A stretch of DNA of 64,000 nt from Tolypothrix tenuis PCC 7101 (GTDB lineage: Bacteria; Cyanobacteriota; Cyanobacteriia; Cyanobacteriales; Nostocaceae), in contig NZ_AP018248.1 in assembly GCF_002368295.1 (NCBI RefSeq), positions 8,252,547 through 8,316,546 on the forward strand, given 5' to 3'. How positions within the stretch are numbered: position 1 is the first letter of the stretch; each line of letters begins with the position of its first letter. A model generated the notes under the pieces. That model was given only the letters and a program-made list of their open reading frames with translations, made no database searches and was not told where the DNA came from. A program made the position numbers and the translations under genes. This document shows positions 1 to 9,065 of this stretch, one piece after another.

Positions 1-392
1 TTCTCCCCCAGGGAGAAGGGGAATTGAATCTCTTGCTCCCCTCTCCCTGAGGGAGAGGGGCTGGGGGTGAGGGCAAAACCTTTCAACCAAGTGGGTTTCA
101 CGTTAAGTTGACACCACTGAAAACTGCCATGCCCTGTAAAATATATTGATGGGTCGCCAACATTATTTGATATTGTACCGTTTTGAAAAAAGAACGCGAC
201 AAATGGGTAGGGCACGGCACCAGTAAGATATTTGATATGCCAAAAGATTGTGGATGCCGTGCCCCTACAAAGAATTTATCTGTCGCCAACATTATTTGAA
301 TTGGTATTAGCTGATCGTTGGCGGTGCGTTACTGTAGTAACTTGCGCCTCAACATTTTCAGGTTCTGCTTAAGTTGTAGAAACTTCAGTTAA
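1..392. repeat. Gene-free repeat-rich stretch
   Basis: No credible gene is seen here. Positions 38-60 form a perfect palindrome (11-bp arms CCCCTCTCCCT / AGGGAGAGGGG around one G), the core of a purine-rich element common between cyanobacterial genes. Positions 152-180 look like the end of a MITE-like element whose fuller copy follows at 176-309. A degenerate half copy of the 42-bp tandem unit lies at about 371-392, directly before the intact array. Confidence 0.6.
176..309 (-). repeat. MITE-like dispersed repeat, copy A
   Basis: About 134 bp. Read on the minus strand it begins TAATACCAATTCAAATAATG, continues with GCGACAGAT, and ends with a GCGTTCTTTTTTC segment followed by a GGTA-type end. 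The termini are imperfect inverted repeats (TAATACCA...GCGACAGAT at both ends). It matches copy B at 2050-2184 in inverted orientation, by eye about nine bases in ten. There is no coding capacity, so it would need a transposase elsewhere if it is mobile. Confidence 0.75.
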
Positions 393-644
393 AGCTGTAG
401 AAGCTTCAGCTTTAACGTTTCCGTGTTCCGCGCAAGCTGTAGAAGCTTCAGCTTTAACGTTTCCGTGTTCCGCGCAAGCTGTAGAAGCTTCAGCTTTAAC
501 ATTTCCGTGTTCCGCGCAAGCTGTAGAAGCTTCAGCTTTAACGTTTCCGTGTTCCGCGCAAGCTGTAGAAGCTTCAGCTTTAACGTTTCCGTGTTCCGCG
601 CAAGCTGTAGAAGCTTCAGCTTTAACGTTTCCGTGTTTCGCGCA
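393..644. repeat. 42-bp tandem repeat, six copies
   Basis: Six head-to-tail units start at 393, 435, 477, 519, 561 and 603. All are identical except for one base in unit 3 and one in unit 6. Each unit contains the palindromic core GAAGCTTC inside an imperfect inverted repeat (AGCTG...CAGCT). Since 42 is a multiple of three, several frames on both strands stay open across the array. The minus-strand frames would give a 14-residue repeat, but there is no ribosome-binding site or recognisable protein. I treat it as a minisatellite, recently expanded given the near identity of units. Confidence 0.85.
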
Positions 645-654
645 AGTTGTTACA

Positions 655-970
655 GAGTAAACCAACGGCGAATCAACTCTATACCAAAGCCATAATCTTG
701 CCCAACTTCCTCAATCAACTCCCTTGGCAACAGCAACTTGAGAGTCTGATCAGCATTAGGAAACTGTTACGATATAGCTTGAATATTCACCTTGCAACAG
801 CAGTGAGTACTTGACTCTGGCTGTAAGAACTTCTCTGATTCAGAGCAGCATCTACATTCTCACTGAATTTTACTGAAAATATTTAGCAGAGTGCTAACTG
901 GGCTATCTAGTTCGGCAGATGTCAGACTGCGATGAGACTGGCGGATAGCTTCCATATTTGTACAGCTTTC
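655..970 (-). pseudogene. Decayed 3' continuation of the 971-1951 membrane-protein gene plus another remnant
   Basis: Reading through the TGA at 973-971 in the same frame gives ESCTNMEAIRQSHRSL..., ending at a second TGA (862-860). Shifting frame just beyond gives ENVDAALNQRSSYSQSQ. From memory, this succession (a segment ending in a SHRSL-like motif, then DVDAALNQ) is the C-terminal region of cyanobacterial proteins that carry the same Gly/Leu/Phe-rich membrane repeat as the upstream ORF. Further on, another open stretch (NADQTLKLLLPRELIEEVGQ, stop near 655) could be part of the same gene or a separate remnant. It reads as a gene broken by one nonsense codon and at least one frameshift. Confidence 0.55.
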
Positions 971-1951
971 TCAACGTCGTGCATTCAGTTCAATTTGTGC
1001 TGCTTGTGCTGCCCAGCGTTGATGACTGGTAGTTAAGTATTCCAGCGCTGCTTTTCCTTCAACTGGGTTATGTTCGATAACGAAAAGCAAATACTCATCT
1101 AAGCCTGGCAGATGTAAACGCTGCCACTCATCCCAGAAAGCAGAGTGATAGCGAAATAAGCAAGGGCTTTTAGCATTACGTATTTTGTCTAATCTGAAGA
1201 GTCGATAATTCCATACTGTCAGAAATGGCAAGAATAAGAAAGGTCGCCATGAGTGAATAGTTAAACCCAAGCCTACCGCCAAGCCGAACGTCAAGCCTAC
1301 CGCCAAGCCTCCCACCAAGCCTACCGCCAAGCCGAATGCCAAGCCTACCGCCAAGCCAAACGTCAAGCCTGCCACCAAGCCTTGCGCCCAGCCTACCGCC
1401 AAACCAAAAGTCCAACCGAACGCCAAGCCAAACGTCAAGCCGAACGCCAAGCCAAACCCTAAAACAAACGCCAAGCCAAAAGTCCAACCAAATGCCAAGA
1501 CAAACATCAAGCCGAATGCCAAGACAAACGCCAAACCTACCGCCAAGCCGAACGCCAAGCCCACTACCAAGCCTACCGCCAAGCCGAACGGTACGCTAAT
1601 AAATATAGTTGCAGTTGGTGTACCTAATGCCCACAGCACCAAACCCAGCAGTAAGTTAACCAGGATAGGTAAGATGATGTATCCCTGAATAAAAAGTCGC
1701 CACAGAGCAAGATTCCGCCATCTTCCTTGTCCTATAAAGGTAATTAAAGAGATATCGGTGTCTAACGTTGAGTCAATGCGTTTGAGGTGATTACGCCAAG
1801 CTGCGGGACGAAAGAATAGCCAAAATAGCAGTTGCAGGCTACCCAGTATCAAGTTAGGGTGTTGCTCTGGTGCATCGGTGTAGGCGTTGTGGGGTATGTT
1901 TGGTGATACCATAGTTTCCCGGTTCGGGTTGACGCTAACTTTTTGATACAT
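971..1951 (-). pseudogene. Membrane protein with Gly-Leu-Phe heptad-like repeats, C-terminally truncated
   Basis: The ORF encodes about 326 residues from the ATG at 1951, or 312 from a second ATG at 1912. The N-terminal part has hydrophobic segments (LQLLFWLFF, GYIILPILVNLLLGLVLWAL). A long low-complexity membrane region of GLAFGLAVGL-type repeats follows (about residues 120-230), then a soluble tail with RWAAQAAQIELNARR. In cyanobacteria such segments occur at the C-terminal end of large NTPase-like membrane proteins; exact function is unknown. The tail stops at a TGA (973-971), beyond which related coding sequence continues, so the gene is probably a truncated or dead copy. The first codons lie in a fragment of the dispersed repeat (about 1949-1980), which makes the downstream ATG at 1912 plausible. 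Confidence 0.6.
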
Positions 1952-1954
1952 CAA

Positions 1955-2313
1955 ATTATCTTACTGGTGCCGTACCCCTATGGGTATACCTTGGTTGTGA
2001 ATGCGATCGCCTTCTCTATGAATGCTCATTCATAAACAAACCTAACTCATACCAATTCAAATAATGTTTGCGACAGATAAATTCTTTATAAGGGCACGGC
2101 ATCCTCAATCTTTTGGCATATCAAATATCTTACTGGTGCCGTGCCCCTACTCATCTGTCGCGTTCTTTTTTCAAAATGGTATTAACTTTTCTACGAATTT
2201 ACACGCTACCATCAACAATCGGCGGTGCGTTGCGCTACGCGACAAGACACCCTACGCATCCTATTACCAATTACCAATTACCAATGACCAATTACCAATT
2301 ACCCAATGACAAA
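1955..2313. other. Intergenic stretch made of repeats
   Basis: No gene seen. It contains a fragment of the MITE-like element (about 1949-1980), its full copy B (2050-2184), a GGTGCGTTGCGCTACGCGAC...ACCCTAC palindromic element (about 2221-2258; relatives at 10388-10426, 17001-17034 and 26250-26287), and a simple ATTACCAATT-type repeat (2262-2310). Confidence 0.7.
2050..2184 (+). repeat. MITE-like dispersed repeat, copy B
   Basis: About 135 bp, the inverted partner of copy A (176-309). It begins TACCAATTCAAATAATG and ends TTTTTTCAAAATGGTATTA, with GCGACAGAT and its complement inside each end. Together the two copies flank the broken membrane-protein gene as a large inverted repeat. Confidence 0.75.
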
Positions 2314-2745
2314 TTACCCAACTTTCTCTGCTTGAAACAATTCAATCACATCACCAGCATGACGGGCGTGCATATCAAGCAGCTTCATTTCCCAGGGTAA
2401 AAATCGGCGTGGTTCGCAAAAATGTGTAGATAATACGCCGACTAAATTACCTGTGCGGCTGGTTAGGGGTGTGGATTGGACGGCGCGATATCCTGCGGCT
2501 TTAGCGATCGCACGCCCAGGTGCAAAATTGGCATCGGTTTCGATATCTTCAATAATCACAGTTTCTCCAGAACGCAAGGCGCTGATACAAGGCGAATGTG
2601 CTGCGAGACTGACTGTTTGCAAGTTATCGATGGCAGTTGCATTAAAGCCGCGTTGAACTGCAATCTGCTGCTAGCAGGTATCTCTATCAAAAAGATGAAT
2701 GTAGCCCATATCTGTGCGATGCATAGCGATAGTCCCCAATCCCTA
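2314..2745 (-). pseudogene. GAF-domain fragment (sensor kinase remnant) with in-frame stop
   Basis: The minus-strand frame encodes a recognisable GAF domain: IAMHRTDMGYIHLFDRDTC, a TAG at 2673-2671, then QQIAVQRGFNATAIDNLQTV and SLAAHSPCISALRSGETVII, ending FQAEKVG with a stop at 2316-2314. The motif order (GYIHLFD, QRGF, CxxAL, GxVIIEDI, SxPLxSRxGxLxGVLSTH) is typical of GAF modules in cyanobacterial two-component sensors. No start codon, kinase or transmitter module accompanies it, and the frame is interrupted. It is therefore a remnant of a larger sensor. An apparent start at 2622 would give only half a domain. Confidence 0.75.
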
Positions 2746-2793
2746 GTCCCCATTACCCCTTATCCCCAGAGGGGGCCCCGAGTTCCCCAGTCC

Positions 2794-5700
2794 CTAATCC
2801 CTCCCCGCCAACGAAGCAACAATCAACACCAACTGCCTCGGTTCAACGGGTTTGGCAATGTGCATTTGAAATCCGGCTGCTAGGGCTTCTGTGCGTTCAG
2901 TATCTTCAGCGTAGGCGGTGAGGGCGGCGGCGGGAATTTGTCCGCCAGCTTCAGGACTTAAGGCTCTTACTTGACGAATTAAATCGTAACCGTCTTGTTC
3001 TGGTAAACCAATGTCGGATAATAAAATATCGTAGCTGTTGGGGTTGGCTATTAAGGTGGATAGGGCTTCATGGGCGGATGCAACGGTTGTTACTTCTACT
3101 CCGTACTGCTGCAGGGTAACGGTAAATAACTGGCGAATATCGGCTTCGTCATCGACAACTAAAACCCGCACACCTGCTAATGATCTAATATTCTCAATGG
3201 GGATTTCTGGCTCGTTTGGTACAGGGGCTAACTGTGTAGCCACTGGCTGAGAAGTTGCTGGGGGCTGTGTTTGCAAAGGTAGCCTGACTGTAAAAGTTGC
3301 ACCTTGGTTTTCACCAGGGCTTTCTGCTTCAACTGTACCGCCGTGGAGTTCTACTAAATGGTGCACTATGGAAAGTCCTAGCCCTAAACCAGGGTTTGAG
3401 CGTTTTCTGCTACCATCAGCTTGCCGGAAGCGCTCGAAAATATAAGGCAGAAAGTCGGGTTTAATACCTTTGCCTGTGTCGCTAACTTGAATTTGAGCAG
3501 AGAAATCGGTGTAATTTAGGGTGATATTAATTCTGCCCTCGTTTGGGGTGAATTTAATGGCGTTAGAAAGCAAATTCCACATTACCTGCTGTAAGCGATG
3601 GGGATCGCCGTTGATGCTTCTGGGTGTGGAATCTAGCTGCGATTCAATAGAGATATTTTTGGCTGCAGCGGAGAAGCTAACTACTTCAATGGCGGCTGTA
3701 ATTATCGGTAAAAGCTCGATAGGCTCTGCATCCAGGCGCAGCCTTCCGGCGCTGATGCGTGAAATATCTAACAAATCTTCTATGAGCTGGGCTTGAGCTG
3801 TAGCACTGCGGTTAATTGCTTCTAGCCCTTGATTAATTATGCCTGGCTCGAGATTGGGCCGCTGGAGTAGTTGTGCCCATCCCAGTAAGGAATTGAGGGG
3901 ATTACGCAGTTCGTGAGAAAGAATTGATAAAAACTCATCTTTGGCGTGGTTAGCTGTTTCCGCCGCCGCCCGGGCTGATTGTTCTTGTGTGAGCAACTGA
4001 GCGCGTTCTGCTTCGAGTTGCTTTTGTTGGGTGATATCTTCAATTACCAGCAAAATCAATTGCATATTCTCGATTTCCGGCATTCTGCGGGCATTGAGGC
4101 GCATGATTTTATGCCCAATAGATTCAAAGTTATGCTCAACTTCCAAATCTTGAAATGGGGCATTGCTGGGAATCACATCATCTAAGAGCAATCTCAATCG
4201 CGGGATATTCCATTGTCCATTGCCGAGTTCAAATATCAAGCGCTGTTCTGTTTCTGTGGGCAATACTTCAAAGGTTTCGTAGAAAGAGCGATTAGCTCGA
4301 ATTACTCGTAAGTCTAAATCCAGCACCAAAATCGATTCCCGCACTGTATCTACAATTGCTTCGGCGTAATCTCTGGATGCTCTGAGCTGCTCGGTGCTGC
4401 GTTTGAGTCCGTCAATGTCAACTAATACCACCACAGCACCGTCAATTTTATCATCTATTGTGCGATAGGGTCTGATTCGCAAATCATACCAGTGTCCTTC
4501 CGAGTCTTGTAATTCTTGGGTTTTAAAGTTGAGATTCCCAATAACTTCTAAAATTTGTTGCTCTAAATCGGAGATATTTAAGTTGTGATTAATATCACTA
4601 ATTGGTCGCCCGATATCCGTGGAAATTAAGTTAAAAATTGTGCCAGCCACCGGAGTAAACCGCCGAATCCGTAAATCACCCCCTAACATGAGAATGGGAA
4701 TATTAATATTACTGAGCAAATTCTGCAAATCGTTGGTAACTTGAGTTGACTCAATATTGCGCCGTTGCAGTTCGTCGTTAATGGTATTTAATTCTTCGTT
4801 GGTTGCCTGAATTTCTTCTTTAGCGGTTTCTAATTCCTCATTTGTGCTTTGTAATTCTTCGTTACTAGAAAGAATTTCTTCATTAGCTGCTCTCAGGTTT
4901 TGATTAGTAGCTTGCTGTTCCTCAATGATTGATTGCAGATATTCTTTAGTAGTTGCTAGCTCTTGCTTAAGTGCGTTAATCTCATTCTCAGCCGCAGCTT
5001 GTTTTCCCCGCCGAGATTTACTACCAGCGCTAGCTGACTCTGAGGAAATAGCTGTTGCCGATGGCATATCTGCAAACATTACTAAAAAGTAGCTTTCATC
5101 GTCACGGACAGATTGAAACGGCACCACATCAACCTGCACCACCCTAGCTTGGCCGTTCTCAATAATTTGAATACCTTCTTTTGTTACTGAAGTTTGTCGC
5201 TGTTTTGCTTGGTGGATAGCGGTGCGTAACTCTAGCCGCAGTTCTTCTTTGGCCATCTTCAACAAATTAAAGCTAGGCCTACCTGCAGGGGGTTGGAGAT
5301 AGGAACTAGTCTGCCCGCGAAATTGCACAATCTCTAAATCTTTGTTAATCACTACACCCACCGGAGCATACTGATTTAACACTATTTGGTCAGCAGTTCT
5401 CTGCATTTCCATCTCATCCCAATCATTCTCATTCACTGGTGAGCGTTGGGTATTTGGTTTTAGAAGATAGTTGCTGGCGATCAGATCTATACCTAACTGA
5501 GCCGGAGCCATTTTGCGGCTATAAATTTTGAACTTTCTATCTACTAAAGTGAATAAATTAGCAAACTCCCCTACTGTCTCTGAAGTACCTAACATCAAGA
5601 AGCCAGTGGGTCTGAGACCATAATGAAAGATGGGTAGAAGTTTCTTCTGGATAGGAGTTCCCAAATAAATCAGCACATTGCGACAGGTAATCAAATCCAG

Positions 5701-7005
5701 GTGGGAAAAAGGCGGATCGGCAATCAGGTTTTGCCGAGCGAAGATACACAACTCCCGCACTGGCTTACTAATCTGGTAGCCACCTTCTACCTGCACAAAA
5801 AAGCGGTGTAGACGTTCTGGCGAAACTTCTGTGACTTGGCTGGGCTTGTAAAAGCCCATTCTCGCTATTTCAATGACCGCTTCATTAACATCTGTAGCAA
5901 AAATTTGGATTGATGTATTCATTACCTGATCAGCCAAAAACTCTAGCAAGCAAATCGCTATTGAGTAAGCTTCTTGACCAGTGGAACATCCCGCCACCCA
6001 AATGCGGATAGGTATATCTGGCGTGCGATTTTGGGTAATAACAGGAAATACTTTGGTTTTTAAGGCTTCAAAAGATTCGGGATCGCGAAAAAAACTAGTG
6101 ACGGTAATCAGCACATCTTGATATAACGCCATGACTTCTGTCGGATTTTCTAGAAGATAGCTGACATAATCTTCCAATCTTTCCAGTTTGTATAAAATCA
6201 TCCGCCGCAGAATGCGCCGCTTGAGCGTATTTTGCTTGTATTGGTGAAAGTCAACCCCTGTAGCAGAGCGTAGCAAGCTAAAAATTGTCGATATAGCATC
6301 GCTGCTTTCTGGGATGACTTCAGCCTTTGCTGCTTGCTGCTGGCTCTTGATATAGGGATGACGGCTCAACTTTGTCAGTTCCTCAGCAATCTCTCGTGGG
6401 CTGAGAATAAAATCTACATTACCCGAAGCTACAGCATTACTCGGCATCCCAGTGACTTTTGCCGAGTCTTGAGTCTGGGCAAAGGTAATACCACCAGCTT
6501 CTTTGATATGTTCTAGTCCCCGTGCGCCATCGCCATCGCTTCCTGAAAGTACTACGCCAATTGCTTTACTTCCCCGTTCCTCTGCTAAGGAAATCAAGAA
6601 AGCATCCACCGACATAAACAACCCATAGGTTTTGGCCCGGGGAGTCAGGTTCAGCACTCCCTGAGAAATGGTCATCTTGGCATTAGGCGGAATCACATAC
6701 ACATGATTTGGTTCCACAACCATGCCATTCTGGACTTCTACTACAGGCATTTCGGTTGAGCGTGAGAGAATCTCGCTTAACAAACTTTTTTGATTAGGAC
6801 TCAAGTGCTGCACTATGACAAATGCCATCCCGGTATCATTGGACAAATGGCTCAACAATTCTGTAAAAGCTTCCAATCCCCCCGCTGAAGCACCCATCCC
6901 CACAATCGGAAATAATTCATCTTGATTATTCTCCTGCTCATTATTCGATAATTGAGTAGCCGGGGCATTAGCTAGAGATTTTTTAGCAGACCGCTTAGAG
7001 TTCAT
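2794..7005 (-). CDS. CheB-CheR-PAS-histidine kinase-receiver hybrid protein
   Basis: A cytoplasmic 1403-residue signalling protein, intact by motif. The N-terminal CheB methylesterase domain (about 30-215) has the expected triad: Ser40 in GASAGG, His67 in QHLSP and an Asp near 159 in GSDGDGARG. A CheR methyltransferase domain follows (about 235-500; WVAGCSTGQEAYS for SAM binding, ITCRNVLIYL). A coiled coil rich in NEEL repeats lies at about 665-765, then two PAS-like regions, a HisKA H-box (SHELRNP, His about 1031), an HATPase domain (N-box and DTGKGI, GLGLGLSIV) and a C-terminal receiver (phospho-acceptor Asp about 1331 in LLSDIGLP, and KP near the end). Such fusions combine adaptation-like methylation with phosphorelay output; the sensed signal is unknown. 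No chemoreceptor gene is adjacent, so its methylation target is not in this window. Confidence 0.93.
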   Translation of the reverse strand: MNSKRSAKKSLANAPATQLSNNEQENNQDELFPIVGMGASAGGLEAFTELLSHLSNDTGMAFVIVQHLSPNQKSLLSEILSRSTEMPVVEVQNGMVVEPNHVYVIPPNAKMTISQGVLNLTPRAKTYGLFMSVDAFLISLAEERGSKAIGVVLSGSDGDGARGLEHIKEAGGITFAQTQDSAKVTGMPSNAVASGNVDFILSPREIAEELTKLSRHPYIKSQQQAAKAEVIPESSDAISTIFSLLRSATGVDFHQYKQNTLKRRILRRMILYKLERLEDYVSYLLENPTEVMALYQDVLITVTSFFRDPESFEALKTKVFPVITQNRTPDIPIRIWVAGCSTGQEAYSIAICLLEFLADQVMNTSIQIFATDVNEAVIEIARMGFYKPSQVTEVSPERLHRFFVQVEGGYQISKPVRELCIFARQNLIADPPFSHLDLITCRNVLIYLGTPIQKKLLPIFHYGLRPTGFLMLGTSETVGEFANLFTLVDRKFKIYSRKMAPAQLGIDLIASNYLLKPNTQRSPVNENDWDEMEMQRTADQIVLNQYAPVGVVINKDLEIVQFRGQTSSYLQPPAGRPSFNLLKMAKEELRLELRTAIHQAKQRQTSVTKEGIQIIENGQARVVQVDVVPFQSVRDDESYFLVMFADMPSATAISSESASAGSKSRRGKQAAAENEINALKQELATTKEYLQSIIEEQQATNQNLRAANEEILSSNEELQSTNEELETAKEEIQATNEELNTINDELQRRNIESTQVTNDLQNLLSNINIPILMLGGDLRIRRFTPVAGTIFNLISTDIGRPISDINHNLNISDLEQQILEVIGNLNFKTQELQDSEGHWYDLRIRPYRTIDDKIDGAVVVLVDIDGLKRSTEQLRASRDYAEAIVDTVRESILVLDLDLRVIRANRSFYETFEVLPTETEQRLIFELGNGQWNIPRLRLLLDDVIPSNAPFQDLEVEHNFESIGHKIMRLNARRMPEIENMQLILLVIEDITQQKQLEAERAQLLTQEQSARAAAETANHAKDEFLSILSHELRNPLNSLLGWAQLLQRPNLEPGIINQGLEAINRSATAQAQLIEDLLDISRISAGRLRLDAEPIELLPIITAAIEVVSFSAAAKNISIESQLDSTPRSINGDPHRLQQVMWNLLSNAIKFTPNEGRINITLNYTDFSAQIQVSDTGKGIKPDFLPYIFERFRQADGSRKRSNPGLGLGLSIVHHLVELHGGTVEAESPGENQGATFTVRLPLQTQPPATSQPVATQLAPVPNEPEIPIENIRSLAGVRVLVVDDEADIRQLFTVTLQQYGVEVTTVASAHEALSTLIANPNSYDILLSDIGLPEQDGYDLIRQVRALSPEAGGQIPAAALTAYAEDTERTEALAAGFQMHIAKPVEPRQLVLIVASLAGRD

Positions 7006-7453
7006 TATGTGAGCAGTGATACGGTTGGATGTTACATAAAGTTAGTGCTTGCTTGCCCACTTTTCCCACAGATAAAATGAGCTTTAGTCTTGAGCAATCA
7101 CAACAACAGATATTGTTTGCACTTTATCAGAGATAAGTCCGAGCAGCTAGCCAGTCAGAATTTGAGCTTACAAGTGATAATCGAGCAATTCGATTTAAGT
7201 TCTCAAATTATATGCCTAGGCAGGTAACTTTTAATAGAGAACAGCAAATAAATAATCAGGCTCTACTGATTTTTTTGATAAATCAAATATGAGTTAGATA
7301 TATATGTAAAATATTGTTTATGTACATTTAGTAGATATTACTTGAATACATAAATTAATTGATTCCCTCTTTAGGCAGAAATTTGCAGCGTTGCAAAGAC
7401 GCGATTAAGAAGACGCGATGAATCGCGTCTCTACAAGATTTATGATGCCTTTG
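7006..7453. other. Intergenic region with palindromic repeat
   Basis: No gene seen. It should hold the promoter of the CheB/CheR hybrid gene. A dispersed hairpin repeat lies at 7411-7430 (AGACGCGAT, loop GA, ATCGCGTCT), a common cyanobacterial intergenic repeat. The rest is AT-rich. Confidence 0.55.
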
Positions 7454-8740
7454 CTAAATTCTTCCCTGATGCTCAGTTTTAATCCAACGTGATCGCGGTT
7501 TTTGGAAACATAACTTGAATGTGGTCACAATCATCGCCGGAATCCAATGCACCATGTAAATTGAACCTTGGATAGTTGCCCAAAGTAAAGACCATCCTTT
7601 TAAATTTTGATATTGGTAAATCCCCGCTATAAAAGCTACTGTGAGAATAATGCTGAGTAAGGTTTGTAGGGGTAACAAAACTGGGCGATCGCTTTTGATG
7701 ATTGTCCACAATAAATCAGGTATCAGCCCAATAGGAAGTAAAAATTGTAAGAGAAAAAATAAGAGTAAATCAATAGATTTAGCCCAGCCCAAAGTTAAAA
7801 TTTGGGGAAAATAATCAAGGTAACGCTGATAGCCACCTTCCGCCCAGCGACAATGTTGCAGCCATAAGTTTTTCCAAGTTGTCACCGCTTCTTCTTGAAT
7901 TGTGGGAAAGGTAACAAACTCAATTTCTGTACCTGCTAAATACAACTTAAAACAGAGATCCAAATCATCAGTAACAGTGTCTTCACTCCAACCTTGACAC
8001 CTTTGCAGCAATTCTCGCCGCACTAACATTCCATTACCTCGCAGTTCCGACATTCCCCCAACAGCAATGCGATGAGTTTGCAAAAAACTATCGCAATTCA
8101 TCTCCATTTGCTGACAACGAGTTAAGAAATTAGTCTCTGCATTCATAATTGCTTTTCGCACCTGTACAGCACCAACACCAGGTTTCTGAAATACAGGTAC
8201 AGTTGCCATGAGAAAATTAGCAGGCAGTAGCGCATCAGCATCACAAACTAAGATAATTTCTCCTCGCGTCAAAGGAAAAACTGCATTTAAAGCGCCCGAT
8301 TTACCACCTTTTGATTCCCGTTGATGAACTTGTAGCGTCGGAAATTCAGCTTGTAATTGCTGTAAAATCTGGGGTGTAGCGTCCGTACTACCATCATCTA
8401 TCACCCAAATATCCAGGCGATCGCGCGGATAATTTAATTCATATAAACTGTAAACTAAATCAGTTAAGACAGCACTTTCATTTTTAGCCGGAACTAAAAT
8501 TGATACCTGTGGCAAACCAGCATCACTCTCAATTACCAAAGGCGCAGGCTTAACTATCAGCATTCGCAGAGTTTGCACAGCCAAAATTACCGTTAACCCC
8601 ACCATCAACCATTGCGTTTGGGGTAGCCAATGCCACAAACTGACAAAACCCCACACCAGTAATAATACTAGAGTTGCCTGCAAACGGCGATCGCGATGAG
8701 CGCGAATATCCTTCCTGGGCTGATAGATGCTTCTTCCCAC
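7454..8740 (-). CDS. Membrane-bound family 2 glycosyltransferase
   Basis: A processive-type GT2 enzyme of 428 residues. Two transmembrane helices open the protein (about 23-65). The GT-A domain contains VSILVPAKNE, the nucleotide-binding VIDDGSTD, the metal-binding CDADA and the acceptor-side TDDLDLCFK, plus a QHCRW motif of the Q-x-x-R-W type. Three or four C-terminal helices follow (about 315-410). Enzymes of this type transfer sugars from nucleotide sugars to lipids or growing polysaccharides at the cytoplasmic membrane. The acceptor cannot be told; glycolipid or exopolysaccharide synthesis are both possible. It is transcribed away from the sqr cluster. Confidence 0.85.
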   Translation of the reverse strand: MGRSIYQPRKDIRAHRDRRLQATLVLLLVWGFVSLWHWLPQTQWLMVGLTVILAVQTLRMLIVKPAPLVIESDAGLPQVSILVPAKNESAVLTDLVYSLYELNYPRDRLDIWVIDDGSTDATPQILQQLQAEFPTLQVHQRESKGGKSGALNAVFPLTRGEIILVCDADALLPANFLMATVPVFQKPGVGAVQVRKAIMNAETNFLTRCQQMEMNCDSFLQTHRIAVGGMSELRGNGMLVRRELLQRCQGWSEDTVTDDLDLCFKLYLAGTEIEFVTFPTIQEEAVTTWKNLWLQHCRWAEGGYQRYLDYFPQILTLGWAKSIDLLLFFLLQFLLPIGLIPDLLWTIIKSDRPVLLPLQTLLSIILTVAFIAGIYQYQNLKGWSLLWATIQGSIYMVHWIPAMIVTTFKLCFQKPRSRWIKTEHQGRI

Positions 8741-9065
8741 TGTTTAGCAATTATCTTCAGTTTGCATATATATTAACGTGTTCAGTACTGGCTGAGGAGC
8801 AAGGAAAGCAGAGGGATAAGGGGAAATAACACTTACCAATTACCCATTACCAATTACCCATCCCCAGTAAAGATTTTTATCATTTTAATTTACCAAAGAC
8901 TTGTATTACTATATAGTTATATCATATAATAAGAGTTATAAGGTAAAACTGCTGTAGGATGTCAGTCGCAAACCGCCTTATGGTGGTATCAGTAGGTGAA
9001 CCTTGTAACTAGTATGAGGAGCTGGTTGACTCTGGCTGTATTAAATAGTTACCGGGGGGAATTTT
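8741..9065. other. Divergent promoter region between glycosyltransferase and sqr
   Basis: No gene seen. It includes a short ATTACCAATTACCC simple repeat (about 8835-8860) and, at 8901-8930, the candidate promoter/operator of the sqr cluster (separate entry). Confidence 0.6.
8901..8930 (+). promoter_or_regulatory. Candidate sqr promoter with overlapping operator
   Basis: A perfect -10 hexamer TATAAT (8925-8930) follows a -35-like TTGTAT (8901-8906) with an 18-bp spacer. A 13-bp palindrome TTATATCATATAA (8917-8929) overlaps the -10 box. AT-rich palindromes of this kind are typical operators for ArsR-family repressors, and such a regulator is encoded at 10759. That the two interact is inference. 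Confidence 0.45.

Noticed and set aside
393..644. Possible CRISPR array
   Set aside because: The units are contiguous and identical with no unique spacers, and no cas gene is present.
369..695. Open frames on both strands across the 42-bp array, encoding 14-residue repeat proteins
   Set aside because: The frames stay open only because the period is divisible by three; no ribosome-binding site, no non-repeat domain and no known family.
1176..1599. Low-complexity ORFs rich in Pro/Ser or Gly/Arg overlapping the membrane-repeat gene
   Set aside because: They are shadow frames of the Gly/Leu/Phe repeat codons.
2453..2883. Plus-strand ORFs across the GAF remnant and kinase 3' end
   Set aside because: The minus strand carries recognisable domains; these frames show none.
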